A stretch of 64,000 nucleotides of DNA from Saccharopolyspora ipomoeae (GCF_029952525.1 NZ_JASAOF010000001.1:1-64000), one strand, 5' to 3'; numbered from the stretch's first letter, positions 29,328 through 40,474 are shown. The notes: generated by a model from the letters alone, not told the origin. Translations and numbers: made by a program.

Positions 29328-29374
29328 GGGGACAGGAGCCGGACCGCCGGGGAGGTGGGTCTCGGACGGGCGTC

Positions 29375-31594
<2,220 letters not shown>

Positions 31595-31598
<4 letters not shown>

Positions 31599-31625
31599 CC
31601 GGGCAGTATGCCGCTGCCCGGATGG
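31595..31625. promoter_or_regulatory. Palindromic operator over the TetR start codon
   Basis: CCATCCGGGCAG and CTGCCCGGATGG are perfect 12-base arms with a 7-base spacer. The repeat covers the ATG of the TetR gene, which is a common place for TetR autoregulation. Confidence 0.6.
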
Positions 31626-31651
31626 ACCAGCTCACACCCGGTGCGAATCGA

Positions 31652-32029
31652 TCACCGTGCGACGAACGTGCTCAGCAGCGCCTGCACCTCGTAGACGTCG
31701 ACGCCCTTGCCGAACTGGTGCGACACCGGTTCCGGCATGCTGGAAACCCAGAACTTCAGCTCCGCGTCGAGGTCGAAGGTGCCCGCGGTCTCCACCGAGA
31801 AGTGCGTGATGCTGCGGTAGGGGTACGAGTGGTACTCGATCTTGCGCCCGGTCACGCCCTGCTTGTCGACCAGGATCAGCCGCCGATCCGTGAAGATCAG
31901 CGAATCCCGGATCAGCTGGTAGGCGGCGTGGATCTGCTCCCCCTGCGCCAGCAACCGCCCGAACTCCTTGGCAGCGGCCTGCGGGTCCATCCCCGAAGCG
32001 TTGCCCATCATCCCACCGAACAAGCCCAT
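31652..32029 (-). CDS. PH-domain protein (bacterial bPH type)
   Basis: The 125-residue protein starts MGLFGGMMGNASGMDP and carries a bacterial pleckstrin-homology-like domain (LIRDSLIFTDRRLILVDKQG, YRSITHFSVETAGTFDLDAELKFW). The ATG follows TAGGAG. Such proteins are small, cytosolic and of unknown function. Confidence 0.85.
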   Translation of the reverse strand: MGLFGGMMGNASGMDPQAAAKEFGRLLAQGEQIHAAYQLIRDSLIFTDRRLILVDKQGVTGRKIEYHSYPYRSITHFSVETAGTFDLDAELKFWVSSMPEPVSHQFGKGVDVYEVQALLSTFVAR

Positions 32030-32118
32030 ACCCACTCCTAGAAGACGATCTCCGCTCACACCACCGTACCGAAACTCCCGCCACCACCGGGGCGACCGGA
32101 TTTCAACGGAAGTCAGGT

Positions 32119-32142
32119 ACCCGATTTCCATTGAAATCGGGT
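32119..32142. terminator. Hairpin with 10-base arms
   Basis: ACCCGATTTC and GAAATCGGGT pair across a four-base loop. It lies about 90 bases past the chaplin-like gene's stop and 90 bases before the PH-protein start, so it may stop read-through. Confidence 0.5.
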
Positions 32143-32163
32143 CGTCCGGGTGCGGGCGCGACG

Positions 32164-32207
32164 ACGCCGACCGGTCTGCGGTGGGGAATGCGCAGAGCGG
32201 TCGGCGT
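32164..32207. terminator. GC-rich hairpin after the chaplin-like gene
   Basis: Seventeen-base arms (ACGCCGACCGGTCTGCG and its near-complement at 32191-32207, one mismatch) enclose a ten-base loop, starting 23 bases beyond the stop codon. A factor-independent terminator lacking a T-run is likely, as usual in high-GC actinobacteria. Confidence 0.6.
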
Positions 32208-32229
32208 TGACGCGCCGGTGCGGGGTCGG

Positions 32230-32697
32230 TCAGCCGGTGACGGCGACGTGCCCTTCGGTGGCCTCGGGGGCCGGTGCCTCGGGAAGGCTCTCGGAGGCGT
32301 CCTGGACCTCCGTCGAGGCGTCGGCCGGCGGCTCCGCCTCCGGCAGGACCTCCGTGCCCGAGTCCGCCGGGGGTTCCTCGGCGGGCGGCTGCTCCGCGGG
32401 CGGCTCCTCGGCCGGGGGGTCCTCAGCCGGGGGTTCCTCGGCGGCCTCGGGGTGGTCGACGATGGGTGCGTTGGTGCACTCCACGTCCTGACCCGAGCCG
32501 ATCGGCGCCACGAGGCCGAGCACGCCGACGTTGTTCCCGCACAGCTGGACCGGGGCGACGCTGACGTTGTTGTCGTTGCCGATGTTGATGCCGTCGTTGT
32601 CGGTCGTGTCGGCCGAGGCCGGCATGACGCCGATGACCATACCGGCGCTGATGACGAGCGCCGCTGTCCAACAGGACTTTTCGCGGAGAGTGCGCAT
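32230..32697 (-). CDS. Secreted chaplin-like protein with Pro/Glu tail
   Basis: A 155-residue precursor with a signal peptide ending ASA-DTT. The mature N-terminal part (NIGNDNNVSVAPVQLCGNN, VGVLGLVAPIGSG) resembles the chaplin repeat, with two Cys that could form a disulfide. The C-terminal half is an acidic tail with about five PPAE(E/D/Q) repeats and no sorting signal. Chaplins coat aerial hyphae; here one repeat is linked to a long tail, so surface display or hydration is inference. Ribosome site GGAGAAAG lies upstream. Confidence 0.65.
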   Translation of the reverse strand: MRTLREKSCWTAALVISAGMVIGVMPASADTTDNDGINIGNDNNVSVAPVQLCGNNVGVLGLVAPIGSGQDVECTNAPIVDHPEAAEEPPAEDPPAEEPPAEQPPAEEPPADSGTEVLPEAEPPADASTEVQDASESLPEAPAPEATEGHVAVTG

Positions 32698-32823
32698 CGG
32701 ATACCTACTTTCTCCAAGGAGGACACGGAGTTCCACCCGAGCGGGAGATCAAATCCGAGCGAACGCTAACCCGCGGGCAGGACCGCTGCCACGCGACCGG
32801 ATCAGCAGCGGAAAAAGAGAAAT

Positions 32824-32848
32824 ATTCATCTGACCTGCAAAGATGAAT
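32824..32848. promoter_or_regulatory. Inverted repeat ATTCATCT-N9-AGATGAAT
   Basis: Perfect 8-base arms in the gap upstream of the chaplin-like gene. It could be a regulator site for that gene or part of the collapsed region to its right. Confidence 0.35.
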
Positions 32849-32973
32849 GCGATACGGAAGGAACTAGGGTGGTTGGATTCCACTTGACCACCCGTTGGGG
32901 TAGCCAGCGTGACCCGATTAGGCGACCACGATGAGCGGGCCCCGGAACCCCCGAGGCCCGCCCCCGCTCCCGC

Positions 32974-33088
32974 TCACGGCTCGACCTTGACCTCCGCGGC
33001 GATCGGTAGCTCGCCCAACGAACGTCCGATGTGGAGGGTGAACGCACCGTGCTCGGTGCACCAGGCCCCGTCCTGCCAGTGCTGCCAC
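32974..33088 (-). pseudogene. C-terminal remnant of a GH3 beta-glucosidase
   Basis: The frame reading WQHWQDGAWCTEHGAFTL then HIGRSLGELPIAAEVKVEP and TGA matches the fibronectin-III-like tail of GH3 beta-glucosidases (typical FTLHVGRS). No start codon or upstream coding sequence remains: the frame abuts the opposite-strand TetR remnant at about 33090. A GC hairpin (GCGGGCC / GGCCCGC, 32937-32963) after the stop looks like its old terminator. Confidence 0.65.
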
Positions 33089-33094
33089 GCCCGC

Positions 33095-33358
33095 GCCGAG
33101 CAGGCCGACCTGCACCCGGCGCGGGAGTGGTTCACCACCCGCTACGACAACGTCCGCACCATGATCGCCGACGAACTCCGAAAGGGCGTGGCGCACGGCG
33201 ACGTTCGCCCGGAGGCCGACTGCGACGCCATCGCGGCCGAGATCGTCGCCACCATCGACGGCCTCCAGCTCCAGTGGCTCCTCGCCCCCGAGAAGGTCGA
33301 CATGCCCGCCCTCTTCCGCGCCTACGCGGCGCGCTTGCGAGCGGCGCTCAAGCCCTGA
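33095..33358 (+). pseudogene. C-terminal remnant of a TetR-family regulator
   Basis: About 87 residues remain, with HPAREWFTTRYDNVRTMIAD, DCDAIAAEIVATIDGLQLQW and RLRAALKP, the ligand domain of a TetR protein. The DNA-binding part is missing. The upstream frame reads through antisense sequence of the GH3 remnant, so the apparent longer reading frame from 32909 is chimeric. Confidence 0.65.
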
Positions 33359-33433
33359 CCCACCAGCGCGAGTTCGCGCGGTGCGGCCCCGGGGCGGGAG
33401 GGGTCCGGCAGAGCGCCTCCCGCCCCGGGCCTC

Positions 33434-34273
33434 CTAGCCCCGGACCGTGGATCGCTGGCGCCCGAGGTGCTGGACCTCGATGTCGACCACGTCGCGGGGG
33501 CGGAGGAACGGGCGCGGCTCCGGGTGCAGAGCCGCGACTCCGGCCGGGGTTCCGGTGAGCACCAGATCCCCCGGGTGCAGCGTCATCAGGCCGCTCAGGT
33601 GCGCCAGCAGCTCGCCGACGCCGAAGACCATGTCGGCCGTGCTCCCCCGCTGCCGGGGGATCCCGTTGACCTGCGCTTCCAGGCGCAGGTCCTGCGGGTC
33701 GTCGATCTCGTCGGCGGTGAGCAGCCACGGGCCCAGCGGGGTGAAGGTGTCGTGGCACTTGCCGCGCACCCACGTCGGCCCGCTGGTCAGCTGCGCGCGC
33801 TCGGTGACGTCGTTGGCGGCGACGTAACCCGCCACCGACCGCAGCGCCGCCCGCGGGTCCGGGCAGGAGCGCAGCCGGGTGCCGATGACGACGCCCAGCT
33901 CGACCTCCCAATCGGTCTGCTCGCTGCCCGGCGGCAGCACGATCTCGTCGTGCGGACCGGTGATCCCGCCGCTGGGCTTGAGGAACACGATCGGTTCGGC
34001 CGGGGGCTCGGCACCGGCCGCGGCGGCGTGGCACCGGTAGTTCAGCCCGATGCCCACCACCGTTCCCGGGCGCGCGATCGGCGGGCCGAAGCGCGTCGCG
34101 GGTAGTTCCGGCAGGGCCTGCCGGCCGGCCTCGATCGCCGCGAGGCGCTCGGGGTCGGCCAGCAGTGCGCCGTCGATGTCGTGGGCGAACCCGGACACGT
34201 CGCGGACCAGGCCCGCAGCGTCCAACACCCCCGGCCGCTCGGCGCCGGGTTCGCCCACTCTGACCAGTCTCAT
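33434..34273 (-). CDS. Fumarylacetoacetate-hydrolase-family protein
   Basis: A 279-residue enzyme with the FAH fold: GLNYRCHA, metal ligands in [25 protein letters not shown], and [12 protein letters not shown]. These hydrolases or decarboxylases act on 2-oxo acids or acylpyruvates. The ATG overlaps the glyoxylate carboligase stop (ATGA), so it is the last gene of the glyoxylate operon. Its substrate may be an oxo-acid by-product of that route. Confidence 0.9.
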   Translation of the reverse strand: MRLVRVGEPGAERPGVLDAAGLVRDVSGFAHDIDGALLADPERLAAIEAGRQALPELPATRFGPPIARPGTVVGIGLNYRCHAAAAGAEPPAEPIVFLKPSGGITGPHDEIVLPPGSEQTDWEVELGVVIGTRLRSCPDPRAALRSVAGYVAANDVTERAQLTSGPTWVRGKCHDTFTPLGPWLLTADEIDDPQDLRLEAQVNGIPRQRGSTADMVFGVGELLAHLSGLMTLHPGDLVLTGTPAGVAALHPEPRPFLRPRDVVDIEVQHLGRQRSTVRG

Positions 34274-36045
34274 GACCGGCCCGCTACCGCGGTCGGAGCG
34301 TCGGCGCCGGATTCGGCCAGCGCCTCGAACTCGTTGACCGCATCGATCTCGGTGCCCATCGACACGTTGGTGACCCGCTCGACCACGACCTCCACGACCA
34401 CCGGGACGCGGTGCTCGGCGACGAGCTTCTTGGCCTGCTCCAGCGCGTCGAAGATGGCGTCGGAGTCGAAGACCCGCAGCGCCTTGCAGCCCAGGCCCTC
34501 GACGACCTTGACGTGGTCGACGCCGTAGCCGTTGACCTCCGGGGCGTTGATGTTCTCGAAGGCCAGCTGCACGTGGTAGTCCATGTCGAACCCGCGCTGC
34601 GCCTGCCGGATCAGCCCCAGGTAGGCGTTGTTGATGAGCACGTGCACGAACGGGATGTTGAACTGCGCGCCGACCGCCAGCTCCTCCACCAGGAACTGGA
34701 AGTCGTAGTCCCCCGACACCGCGACCACGGTGGACTCGGGGTCGGCGGTGGCCACGCCGATCGCGGCCGGCACGGTCCAGCCCAGCGGACCCGCCTGACC
34801 GGCGTTGATCCAGTGCCGCGGCCGGTAGACGTGCAGCATCTGCGCCGCCTGGATCTGCGAGAGCCCGATCGTGGAGACGTAGCGGGTGTCGGGACCGAAC
34901 GCGCGGTTCATCTCCTGGTAGACCCGCTGCGGCTTGATCGGCGCCGACTCGAAGTGGGTCTTGCGCAGCAGCGCGGACTTGCGCTCGCGGCACTGCTCGG
35001 CCCACTCGCCGCGCTCGGCCAGCCTGCCGTCCCGCTTCCACTCGCGGGCGACCTCGACGAAGACCTCCAGCGCCGCGCGGGCGTCGGAGACGATGCCGTA
35101 GTCGGGCGCGAAAACCCGCCCGATCTGGGTGGGTTCGACGTCGACGTGGACGAACTTCCGCTCACCGCGGTAGGTGTCGAGCCCGCCGGTGTGGCGGTTG
35201 GCCCAGCGGTTGCCGATGCCGAGCACGAAGTCCGACTCCAGCAGCGTCGCGTTGCCGTAGCGGTGCGAGGTCTGCAGCCCGACCATGCCCGCCGACAGCG
35301 GGTGGTCGTCGGCGATCGCGCCCCAGCCCATCAGCGTCGGCACGACCGGGACCCCCAGGATCTCGGCGAACTCCACCAGCAGCGCCGAGGCGTCGGCGTT
35401 GATGACCCCGCCACCGGCGACGATCAGCGGCCGCTCGGCGGCGTCCAGCATCCCCAGCGCGTGCTCGGCCTGCGCCCGGGTGGCGCGCGGGTTGACCACG
35501 GGCAGCGGCTCGTAGGTGTCGATGTCGAACTCGATCTCGGCCAGCTGCACGTCCAGCGGCAGGTCGATGAGCACCGGGCCCGGACGGCCCGTGCGCATCA
35601 GCTGGAACGCCTTCTGGAACGCTCCCGGGACCTGCGCGGGTTCCAGCACCGTCACCGCCCACTTGGTGACCGGCTGGGCGATCGACTCGATGTCGACGGC
35701 CTGGAAGTCCTCCTTGTGCAGCTTGTTGACCGGGGCCTGGCCGGTGATGGCCAGGATCGGGATCGAGTCCGCCGACGCGGAGTACAGCCCGGTGATCATG
35801 TCGGTGCCCGCCGGGCCCGAGGTGCCGACGCAGACGCCGATGTTGCCCGGCTCCGCCCGCGTGTAGCCCTCGGCCATGTGCGAGGCGGCCTCGACGTGCC
35901 GGGCGAGCACGTGGTGGATGCCGCCGTGCTTCTTCATGGCGCTGTAGAACGGGTTGATCGCGGCGCCGGGCAGCCCGAAGGTCTGCGTGGCGCCCTCCTT
36001 CTCCAGGATGAGGGCGGCGGCGTCCACGGTGCGCATGCGCGTCAT
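34270..36045 (-). CDS. gcl: Glyoxylate carboligase
   Basis: A 591-residue thiamin-diphosphate enzyme joining two glyoxylates to tartronate semialdehyde and CO2. [16 protein letters not shown] carries Val where other ThDP enzymes have the catalytic Glu, the hallmark of Gcl. The ThDP/Mg motif is [12 protein letters not shown]...[10 protein letters not shown]. Length matches the E. coli enzyme closely. It follows the reductase and isomerase genes and a tandem array. Confidence 0.95.
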   Translation of the reverse strand: MTRMRTVDAAALILEKEGATQTFGLPGAAINPFYSAMKKHGGIHHVLARHVEAASHMAEGYTRAEPGNIGVCVGTSGPAGTDMITGLYSASADSIPILAITGQAPVNKLHKEDFQAVDIESIAQPVTKWAVTVLEPAQVPGAFQKAFQLMRTGRPGPVLIDLPLDVQLAEIEFDIDTYEPLPVVNPRATRAQAEHALGMLDAAERPLIVAGGGVINADASALLVEFAEILGVPVVPTLMGWGAIADDHPLSAGMVGLQTSHRYGNATLLESDFVLGIGNRWANRHTGGLDTYRGERKFVHVDVEPTQIGRVFAPDYGIVSDARAALEVFVEVAREWKRDGRLAERGEWAEQCRERKSALLRKTHFESAPIKPQRVYQEMNRAFGPDTRYVSTIGLSQIQAAQMLHVYRPRHWINAGQAGPLGWTVPAAIGVATADPESTVVAVSGDYDFQFLVEELAVGAQFNIPFVHVLINNAYLGLIRQAQRGFDMDYHVQLAFENINAPEVNGYGVDHVKVVEGLGCKALRVFDSDAIFDALEQAKKLVAEHRVPVVVEVVVERVTNVSMGTEIDAVNEFEALAESGADAPTAVAGRS

Positions 36046-36094
36046 GTTCGTCCTCGTTTCGGCGTCAGGGGCAGGTCTCGCTGCGGGGGTTGCG

Positions 36095-36214
36095 GATTAC
36101 GGCCGTAATCGGGTTCCCGAATACCGCCGTAACCGGGTAGCGGAATACCGCCGTAATCGGGTGGCGGATTACGGCGGTAATCGGGTCACCTAATACCGCC
36201 GTAATCGGGTGGTG
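36095..36214. repeat. Five exact 24-bp units with ATTACGGCGGTAAT cores
   Basis: Units start at 36095, 36119, 36143, 36167 and 36191, a perfect 24-base period. Each consists of a palindrome-like core (GATTACGGCCGTAATC, GAATACCGCCGTAACC, GAATACCGCCGTAATC, GATTACGGCGGTAATC, TAATACCGCCGTAATC) followed by GGGT and four variable bases. The array lies between the reductase stop and the carboligase start in the same operon direction. Confidence 0.9.
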
Positions 36215-36284
36215 ACGGGAGTGCGGCCGCGGTCCGTCACCTGTGCGCGGCCGCACCCCGTCATCCCCGCGTCGGGCTGCGGGG

Positions 36285-37169
36285 TCAGGTGGTGCTGCGG
36301 CCGGAGAGTCGTTCGACGCCCCGCAGCAGGGCGGAGTGGTCGAGCCCGCCGTCGCCCTGGGCGCGGGCGGCGGCCATGAGCTGCGCGAGCAGCGAGCCGA
36401 CCGGCACGACGACGCCGGATTCGCGGGCGGCGGCGGTGACGATGCCCAGGTCCTTGTGGTGCAGGTCGATCCGGAAACCCGGGTCGAAGCTGCGGTTGAG
36501 CATGTTCGACCGCTTCTGGTTGAGCACCGCGGACCCGGCCAGCCCGCCGCCGAGGACCTCCAGCGCGGCCTCGACGTCCACGCCGTAGGACTCGACGAAC
36601 ACCACGGCCTCGGACAGGGCCTGGATGTTGGCGGCGACGATGAGCTGGTTGGCGGCCTTGACGGTCTGGCCCGCGCCGCTGGGGCCGACGTGCACGACGG
36701 TCTTGCCGACGTGGTCGAAGACCTCCGCCGCGGCGGCGAAGTCCTCGGCCGAGCCACCGACCATGATGGACAGAGCCGCGTTCTTGGCCCCGGCCTCACC
36801 ACCGGAGACCGGGGCGTCGAGCAGCCGGAAGCCCTTCTCGGAGGCCTCCTCGGCGAGCTCGATCGTGACGTCGGGGCGGATGCTGGAGAAGTCGATGATC
36901 AGCGCGTTCGGCTTGGCGTGGGCGAACACGCCGTCCTCGCCGGTGAGCACGTCCCGCACGTCGGGGCTGTCGGGAACCATCACGCAGACGATCTCGGCGC
37001 CCGAGACGGCCTCGGCGATGGAATCGGCCGAGCTGCCGCCCGCTTCCTTGAGCGGGCCGTACTTGTTCGGCGTGATGTTGTAGCCGGTCACGTCGTGGCC
37101 GGCGTTGGCGAGGTGCACGGCCATCGGGCTTCCCATGACGCCCAGGCCGATGAACGCGATCGAGCTCAT
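36285..37169 (-). CDS. glxR: 2-hydroxy-3-oxopropionate (tartronate semialdehyde) reductase
   Basis: A 294-residue beta-hydroxyacid dehydrogenase: FIGLGVMGSPMAVHLANAGH for NAD(P) binding, DAPVSGGEAGA for substrate binding, catalytic Lys in GAGQTVKAANQLIV, and HKDLGIVTAAARE. It reduces tartronate semialdehyde to glycerate. It lies between the isomerase and carboligase genes, completing the glyoxylate to glycerate route. Confidence 0.93.
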   Translation of the reverse strand: MSSIAFIGLGVMGSPMAVHLANAGHDVTGYNITPNKYGPLKEAGGSSADSIAEAVSGAEIVCVMVPDSPDVRDVLTGEDGVFAHAKPNALIIDFSSIRPDVTIELAEEASEKGFRLLDAPVSGGEAGAKNAALSIMVGGSAEDFAAAAEVFDHVGKTVVHVGPSGAGQTVKAANQLIVAANIQALSEAVVFVESYGVDVEAALEVLGGGLAGSAVLNQKRSNMLNRSFDPGFRIDLHHKDLGIVTAAARESGVVVPVGSLLAQLMAAARAQGDGGLDHSALLRGVERLSGRSTT

Positions 37170-37201
37170 TGCTTTCGTCCTTCCGGAAGTTCTGCGGTTT
37201 C

Positions 37202-38014
37202 TCAGCTGCGGCGCTCGCGCGGGAGCCAGTCGAAGGGGCCCGCCTGGCCACCGGCCTTGTACTCCAGGCCGACCCAGCCGCGGTAGCCGCCGCGTTCGAG
37301 CGCGGCGAGCTGCTGCTGCAGCGGCAGCGACCCGGTGCCGGGCTCGTTGCGGCCCGGGTGGTCGGCGATCTGCACGTGCGCGATGCGGTCGATGTGGTCG
37401 GCGATGACCTTGTCGACGTCGTCGCCGTTGACCGCCAGGTGGTAGAGGTCGGCGAGCAGGCCGAGGTTGGTGGCGCCGGAGGCCGCCTGCACGCGATCGA
37501 TGACCGCCAGCGCGTCGGCGGCGGTGCGCAGCGGGTAGGGCTGCGGGCCGCTGACCGGCTCGACCAGCACCGTTCCGCCGATGCGGGCGGCGGACTTCGC
37601 GGCGAGCGCGAGGTTCTCGACCGCGAGGTCGTCCTGCTGCTGGGCGGAGGCGCCGTCGACGCGGTTGCCGTAGAGGGCGTTGAAGGCCGTGCAGCCCAGG
37701 CGCTCGCCGATCGCGACGGTGACGTCGACGTTGTCGCGGAACTCGCTGCTGCGCTCGGGCCAGGAGACCAGGCCGCGGTCGCCGCCGGGCATGTCACCCG
37801 CGAAGAAGTTCAGCCCGACCAGCCGCACGCCGGCGTCCTCGACGGCGCGGACGAAGGCGTCGACGTCGCGCTGCGCGGGCACCGCGGTGTCGAACGGCCA
37901 CCAGAACTCGACGGCGTCGAAACCGGCGGCCTTGGCCGCGGCCGGGCGCTCCAGCAGCGGCAGCTCGGTCAGCAGGATCGAGCAGTTCACCTCGTAGGGC
38001 AGTGCGTGACTCAT
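37202..38014 (-). CDS. hyi: Hydroxypyruvate isomerase
   Basis: A 270-residue TIM-barrel enzyme (xylose-isomerase-like family) with NCSILLTELPLLERPAAAKAAGF, LVEPVSGPQPYPL with the catalytic Glu, HVQIADHPGRNEPGTG and GLEYKA. It converts hydroxypyruvate to tartronate semialdehyde. It is the first gene of the glyoxylate operon, with two candidate operators in front of it. Confidence 0.92.
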   Translation of the reverse strand: MSHALPYEVNCSILLTELPLLERPAAAKAAGFDAVEFWWPFDTAVPAQRDVDAFVRAVEDAGVRLVGLNFFAGDMPGGDRGLVSWPERSSEFRDNVDVTVAIGERLGCTAFNALYGNRVDGASAQQQDDLAVENLALAAKSAARIGGTVLVEPVSGPQPYPLRTAADALAVIDRVQAASGATNLGLLADLYHLAVNGDDVDKVIADHIDRIAHVQIADHPGRNEPGTGSLPLQQQLAALERGGYRGWVGLEYKAGGQAGPFDWLPRERRS

Positions 38015-38031
38015 CGCAGCCGTCCCCTTAA

Positions 38032-38067
38032 TTCCGTATCGCGGATGTTTGTTTCCGTTCCACAGAA
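38032..38067. promoter_or_regulatory. Two candidate operator boxes, 21 bases apart
   Basis: TTCCGTATCGCGGAT (38032-38046) and TTCCGTTCCACAGAA (38053-38067) are imperfect palindromes of the same pattern TTCCG-N5-(CG/CA)GA. Their starts are 21 bases apart, two helical turns, as expected for cooperative binding. They lie just upstream of the isomerase operon. An IclR-type (AllR-like) regulator is plausible, but none is adjacent. Confidence 0.5.
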
Positions 38068-38146
38068 TAGTGGCCCCCATCACCGGGCTTTGTCAACACT
38101 TTGTTGAGTTCGCTGGTCGAGGCGCTGCGGACGATCAATCGGTACC

Positions 38147-38836
38147 GTGGCGGGCGTGCCGCGCCCCCACGTTCTGCTCAGCGTCGCCGTCAGCGCCGAC
38201 GGCTGCATCGACGACGTGAGCCCGCAGCGCTTCCCGCTGTCCAACGCCGCCGACTTCGACCACGTCGACCAGGTGCGCGCCGAGTCCGACGCGATCCTGC
38301 TCGGCGCGGGCACCGTCCGGCGCGACGACCCGCGCCTGCTGGTGCGCAGCGCCGAGCGATGCGCCGCCCGCCTGGCGCGCGGCGCGCCGGAGCACCCGAT
38401 GAAGGTCATCGTCTCCGGCAGCGGCGACCTCTCCCCCGCGCTGCGGCTGTGGCACCTCGACGGCGCCAAGCTCGTCTACACGACCGACTCCGGAGCGGAG
38501 TCGACCACTGTGGACGGACTGGCCGAAGTCGCCGCCATGGGAACGGAACTCGACTTCGGCGAGATGCTCGACGACCTAGGCGATCGAGGAGTGCGGCGGC
38601 TCATGGTCGAGGGCGGGACCTGCATCCACACCGGGTTCCTGCGGGCCGGTCTCGCCGACGAGCTGCGGATGGCGATCGCACCGATCTTCGTCGGGCAGCA
38701 GACCGCGCCGCGCTTCCTGCACCCGGCGCTGTTCCCCGGCGGACCGGAGCGCCGCTTCCACCTGGAGGACGTGACCAAGATCGGCGACGTCGCCGTGCTG
38801 CGCTACTTCCCGAAGGTCACGTCCGAGAACGCCTGA
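38147..38836 (+). CDS. RibD C-terminal-domain reductase
   Basis: A 229-residue dihydrofolate-reductase-fold protein of the RibD_C group: LLSVAVSADGCIDD, SDAILLGAGTVRRDDPRL, RLMVEGGTCIHTGFL, FVGQQTAPRFL. RibD_C proteins reduce pyrimidine or pterin precursors with NADPH. Its 3' end overlaps the end of the convergent phosphatidyltransferase gene by 20 bases. It is grouped with a PTPS homologue further on, which suggests a pterin-like or pyrimidine substrate. Confidence 0.85.
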   Translation: MAGVPRPHVLLSVAVSADGCIDDVSPQRFPLSNAADFDHVDQVRAESDAILLGAGTVRRDDPRLLVRSAERCAARLARGAPEHPMKVIVSGSGDLSPALRLWHLDGAKLVYTTDSGAESTTVDGLAEVAAMGTELDFGEMLDDLGDRGVRRLMVEGGTCIHTGFLRAGLADELRMAIAPIFVGQQTAPRFLHPALFPGGPERRFHLEDVTKIGDVAVLRYFPKVTSENA

Positions 38837-39497
38837 GCCACAGCACGTCCCGGCCGAACGACCACACCAGGACCAGCAGCGCCAGGAACACCCACGCCGC
38901 CGCGTGCGGCACGAGACCCGACGAGACCGCGACGAGCACGATCCCCTGCACCGCCGCGACGGCCTTGCGCGCGCGGCTGGGCGGGAGCTGCTCCCGCAGC
39001 CACCGAAGCCGCCACGAGGCGGCGACGAACGCGTAGCGCATCAGCCCGATCACCAGTACCCACGGCCCCAGCGCGGTGGCGACGTGGACGCTGAGCACGA
39101 GGATCAGGAACGCGTCGACCTCCATGTCCAGCCGCGCCCCGAACGGCGAGGTGGTCCCGGTGCGCCGGGCGACCTGCCCGTCGAGGAAGTCGCTGATCAG
39201 CGCCACGACCCCGAGCACGACGAGCAAGCTCGGGCCGACCCCGTCGGCCACCAGCGCGGTGATCACGGCGGTCAGGGCGGCGCGCACGAGCGTGATCCGG
39301 TCGGCCGGGCCGAGGCAGGTGGTGGCGTGCCGGAGCATCGCGCGACGCACCAGCGCCTGGGTGCCGAGCGCGCAAGCGAGCCCGGCGGCCCAGCCGAGCG
39401 GGCCCAGCCCCACCGTCGCGGCGACGGCGAGCAGCGCGAGCACCTGAGCTCCCGCCCACGCCAGGTGCTCGGCGGTGTTGCGGTGGAGTTCGATCAT
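38817..39497 (-). CDS. CDP-alcohol phosphatidyltransferase
   Basis: A 226-residue membrane enzyme with the full family signature DGxxARx8GxxxDxxxD, read as DGQVARRTG...GARLDMEVD (about residues 105-127). It transfers a phosphatidyl or similar group from a CDP-activated donor to an alcohol. About six hydrophobic segments follow. Start chosen at ATG 39497; another ATG is at 39521. It is divergent from the adjacent dehydrogenase with only 26 bases between starts. Confidence 0.87.
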   Translation of the reverse strand: MIELHRNTAEHLAWAGAQVLALLAVAATVGLGPLGWAAGLACALGTQALVRRAMLRHATTCLGPADRITLVRAALTAVITALVADGVGPSLLVVLGVVALISDFLDGQVARRTGTTSPFGARLDMEVDAFLILVLSVHVATALGPWVLVIGLMRYAFVAASWRLRWLREQLPPSRARKAVAAVQGIVLVAVSSGLVPHAAAWVFLALLVLVWSFGRDVLWLRRSRT

Positions 39498-39523
39498 GTC
39501 CACCCTGTTCTCGGAGGTCATCG

Positions 39524-40474
39524 ATGGCAGAGACCGCACGGGCATTGTGGGTCACCGGGCACGGCCGGGGCGAGATCCGGCGCGCCGCGCTGCCCGAGCG
39601 TTCGCCGGATCAGGTGGCCGTGCGCACCCTGTACTCGGCGATCAGCCGGGGCACCGAAAGCCTCGTGCTGCAAGGGCGAATCCCGGGCTCGCAGCACCAG
39701 CGGATGCGGGCGCCGTTCCAGGAGGGCGAGTTCCCGTGGCCGGTCAAGTACGGCTACCTCAACGTCGGTGCGGTCGAGGAGGGCCCGCCCGAGCTGGTCG
39801 GCCGCACGGTGTTCTGCCTCTACCCGCACCAGACCCGCTACGTCGTCCCCGCCTCGGCGGTGACCGTCGTGCCGCCGTCGGTCCCGGCGCGACGCGCGGT
39901 GCTGGCCGGAACGGTGGAGACCGCGGTCAACGCCGTCTGGGACGCCGCGCCGCTGATCGGCGACCGGATCGCGGTGGTCGGCGGCGGGATGGTCGGGTGC
40001 AGCGCGGCCGCGATCCTGGCCCGCGTCCCCGGAGTCCGGGTGCAGCTCGTCGACGTCGACCCGGCCCGCGAGGCCACCGCGCGCGCCCTGGGCGTCGGCT
40101 TCGCCGCCCCTGCCGATGCCGAGGGCGAGTGCGATCTCGTGGTGCACGCCAGCGGCAGCGAGCGGGGGCTGGCCCGGTCGCTGGAGCTGCTGGCCACCGA
40201 GGGCCGCGTGATCGAGCTGAGCTGGTACGGCGACCGGGCGGTGAGCGCGCCGCTGGGCGAGTCGTTCCACTCGCGGCGGCTGACGATCCGCGGCAGCCAG
40301 GTCGGCGCGGTCGCCCATCCCCGGCGCGATTTCGCGCAGCGGATGGGTCTGGCGCTGGAGCTGCTGGCAGATCCGGTCTTCGACCACCTGATCAGCGGTG
40401 AGAGCCCGTTCGACGCTCTTCCCGATCTGCTGGCGGCGGGGCTTCCGGCGCTGTGCCACCGGATCGTCCACTGA
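39524..40474 (+). CDS. Zinc-type (MDR) dehydrogenase
   Basis: A 316-residue medium-chain dehydrogenase-like protein: SAISRGTESLVLQGRIPGS, nucleotide motif VVGGGMVGCSAAAILAR, LSWYGDRAV. Structural-zinc cysteines are absent and the N-terminal catalytic region is short, as in other members of this subfamily near pterin genes. Its 3' end overlaps the convergent membrane-protein gene by 83 bases. Substrate unknown. Confidence 0.82.
   Translation: MAETARALWVTGHGRGEIRRAALPERSPDQVAVRTLYSAISRGTESLVLQGRIPGSQHQRMRAPFQEGEFPWPVKYGYLNVGAVEEGPPELVGRTVFCLYPHQTRYVVPASAVTVVPPSVPARRAVLAGTVETAVNAVWDAAPLIGDRIAVVGGGMVGCSAAAILARVPGVRVQLVDVDPAREATARALGVGFAAPADAEGECDLVVHASGSERGLARSLELLATEGRVIELSWYGDRAVSAPLGESFHSRRLTIRGSQVGAVAHPRRDFAQRMGLALELLADPVFDHLISGESPFDALPDLLAAGLPALCHRIVH

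Larger units (their letters stand above)
28958..29374. other. Repeat-rich intergenic region of 417 bases
   Basis: No gene is supported. It contains a three-unit AAAACCGGGGTTTT array (29050-29121), three GTTTTCATGAAAAC-type palindromes (about 29135-29169, 29257-29280, 29288-29327) and the promoter region of the ROK gene at its left end. Three repeat families packed together make this the densest repeat zone in the window. Confidence 0.7.

Noticed and set aside
32909..33094. N-terminal extension of the TetR remnant
   Set aside because: This stretch is antisense to the GH3 tail and shows no helix-turn-helix, so it is not part of a real regulator.
36095..36214. CRISPR array
   Set aside because: The units are contiguous with only four variable bases, so there are no spacers, and no cas genes are nearby.
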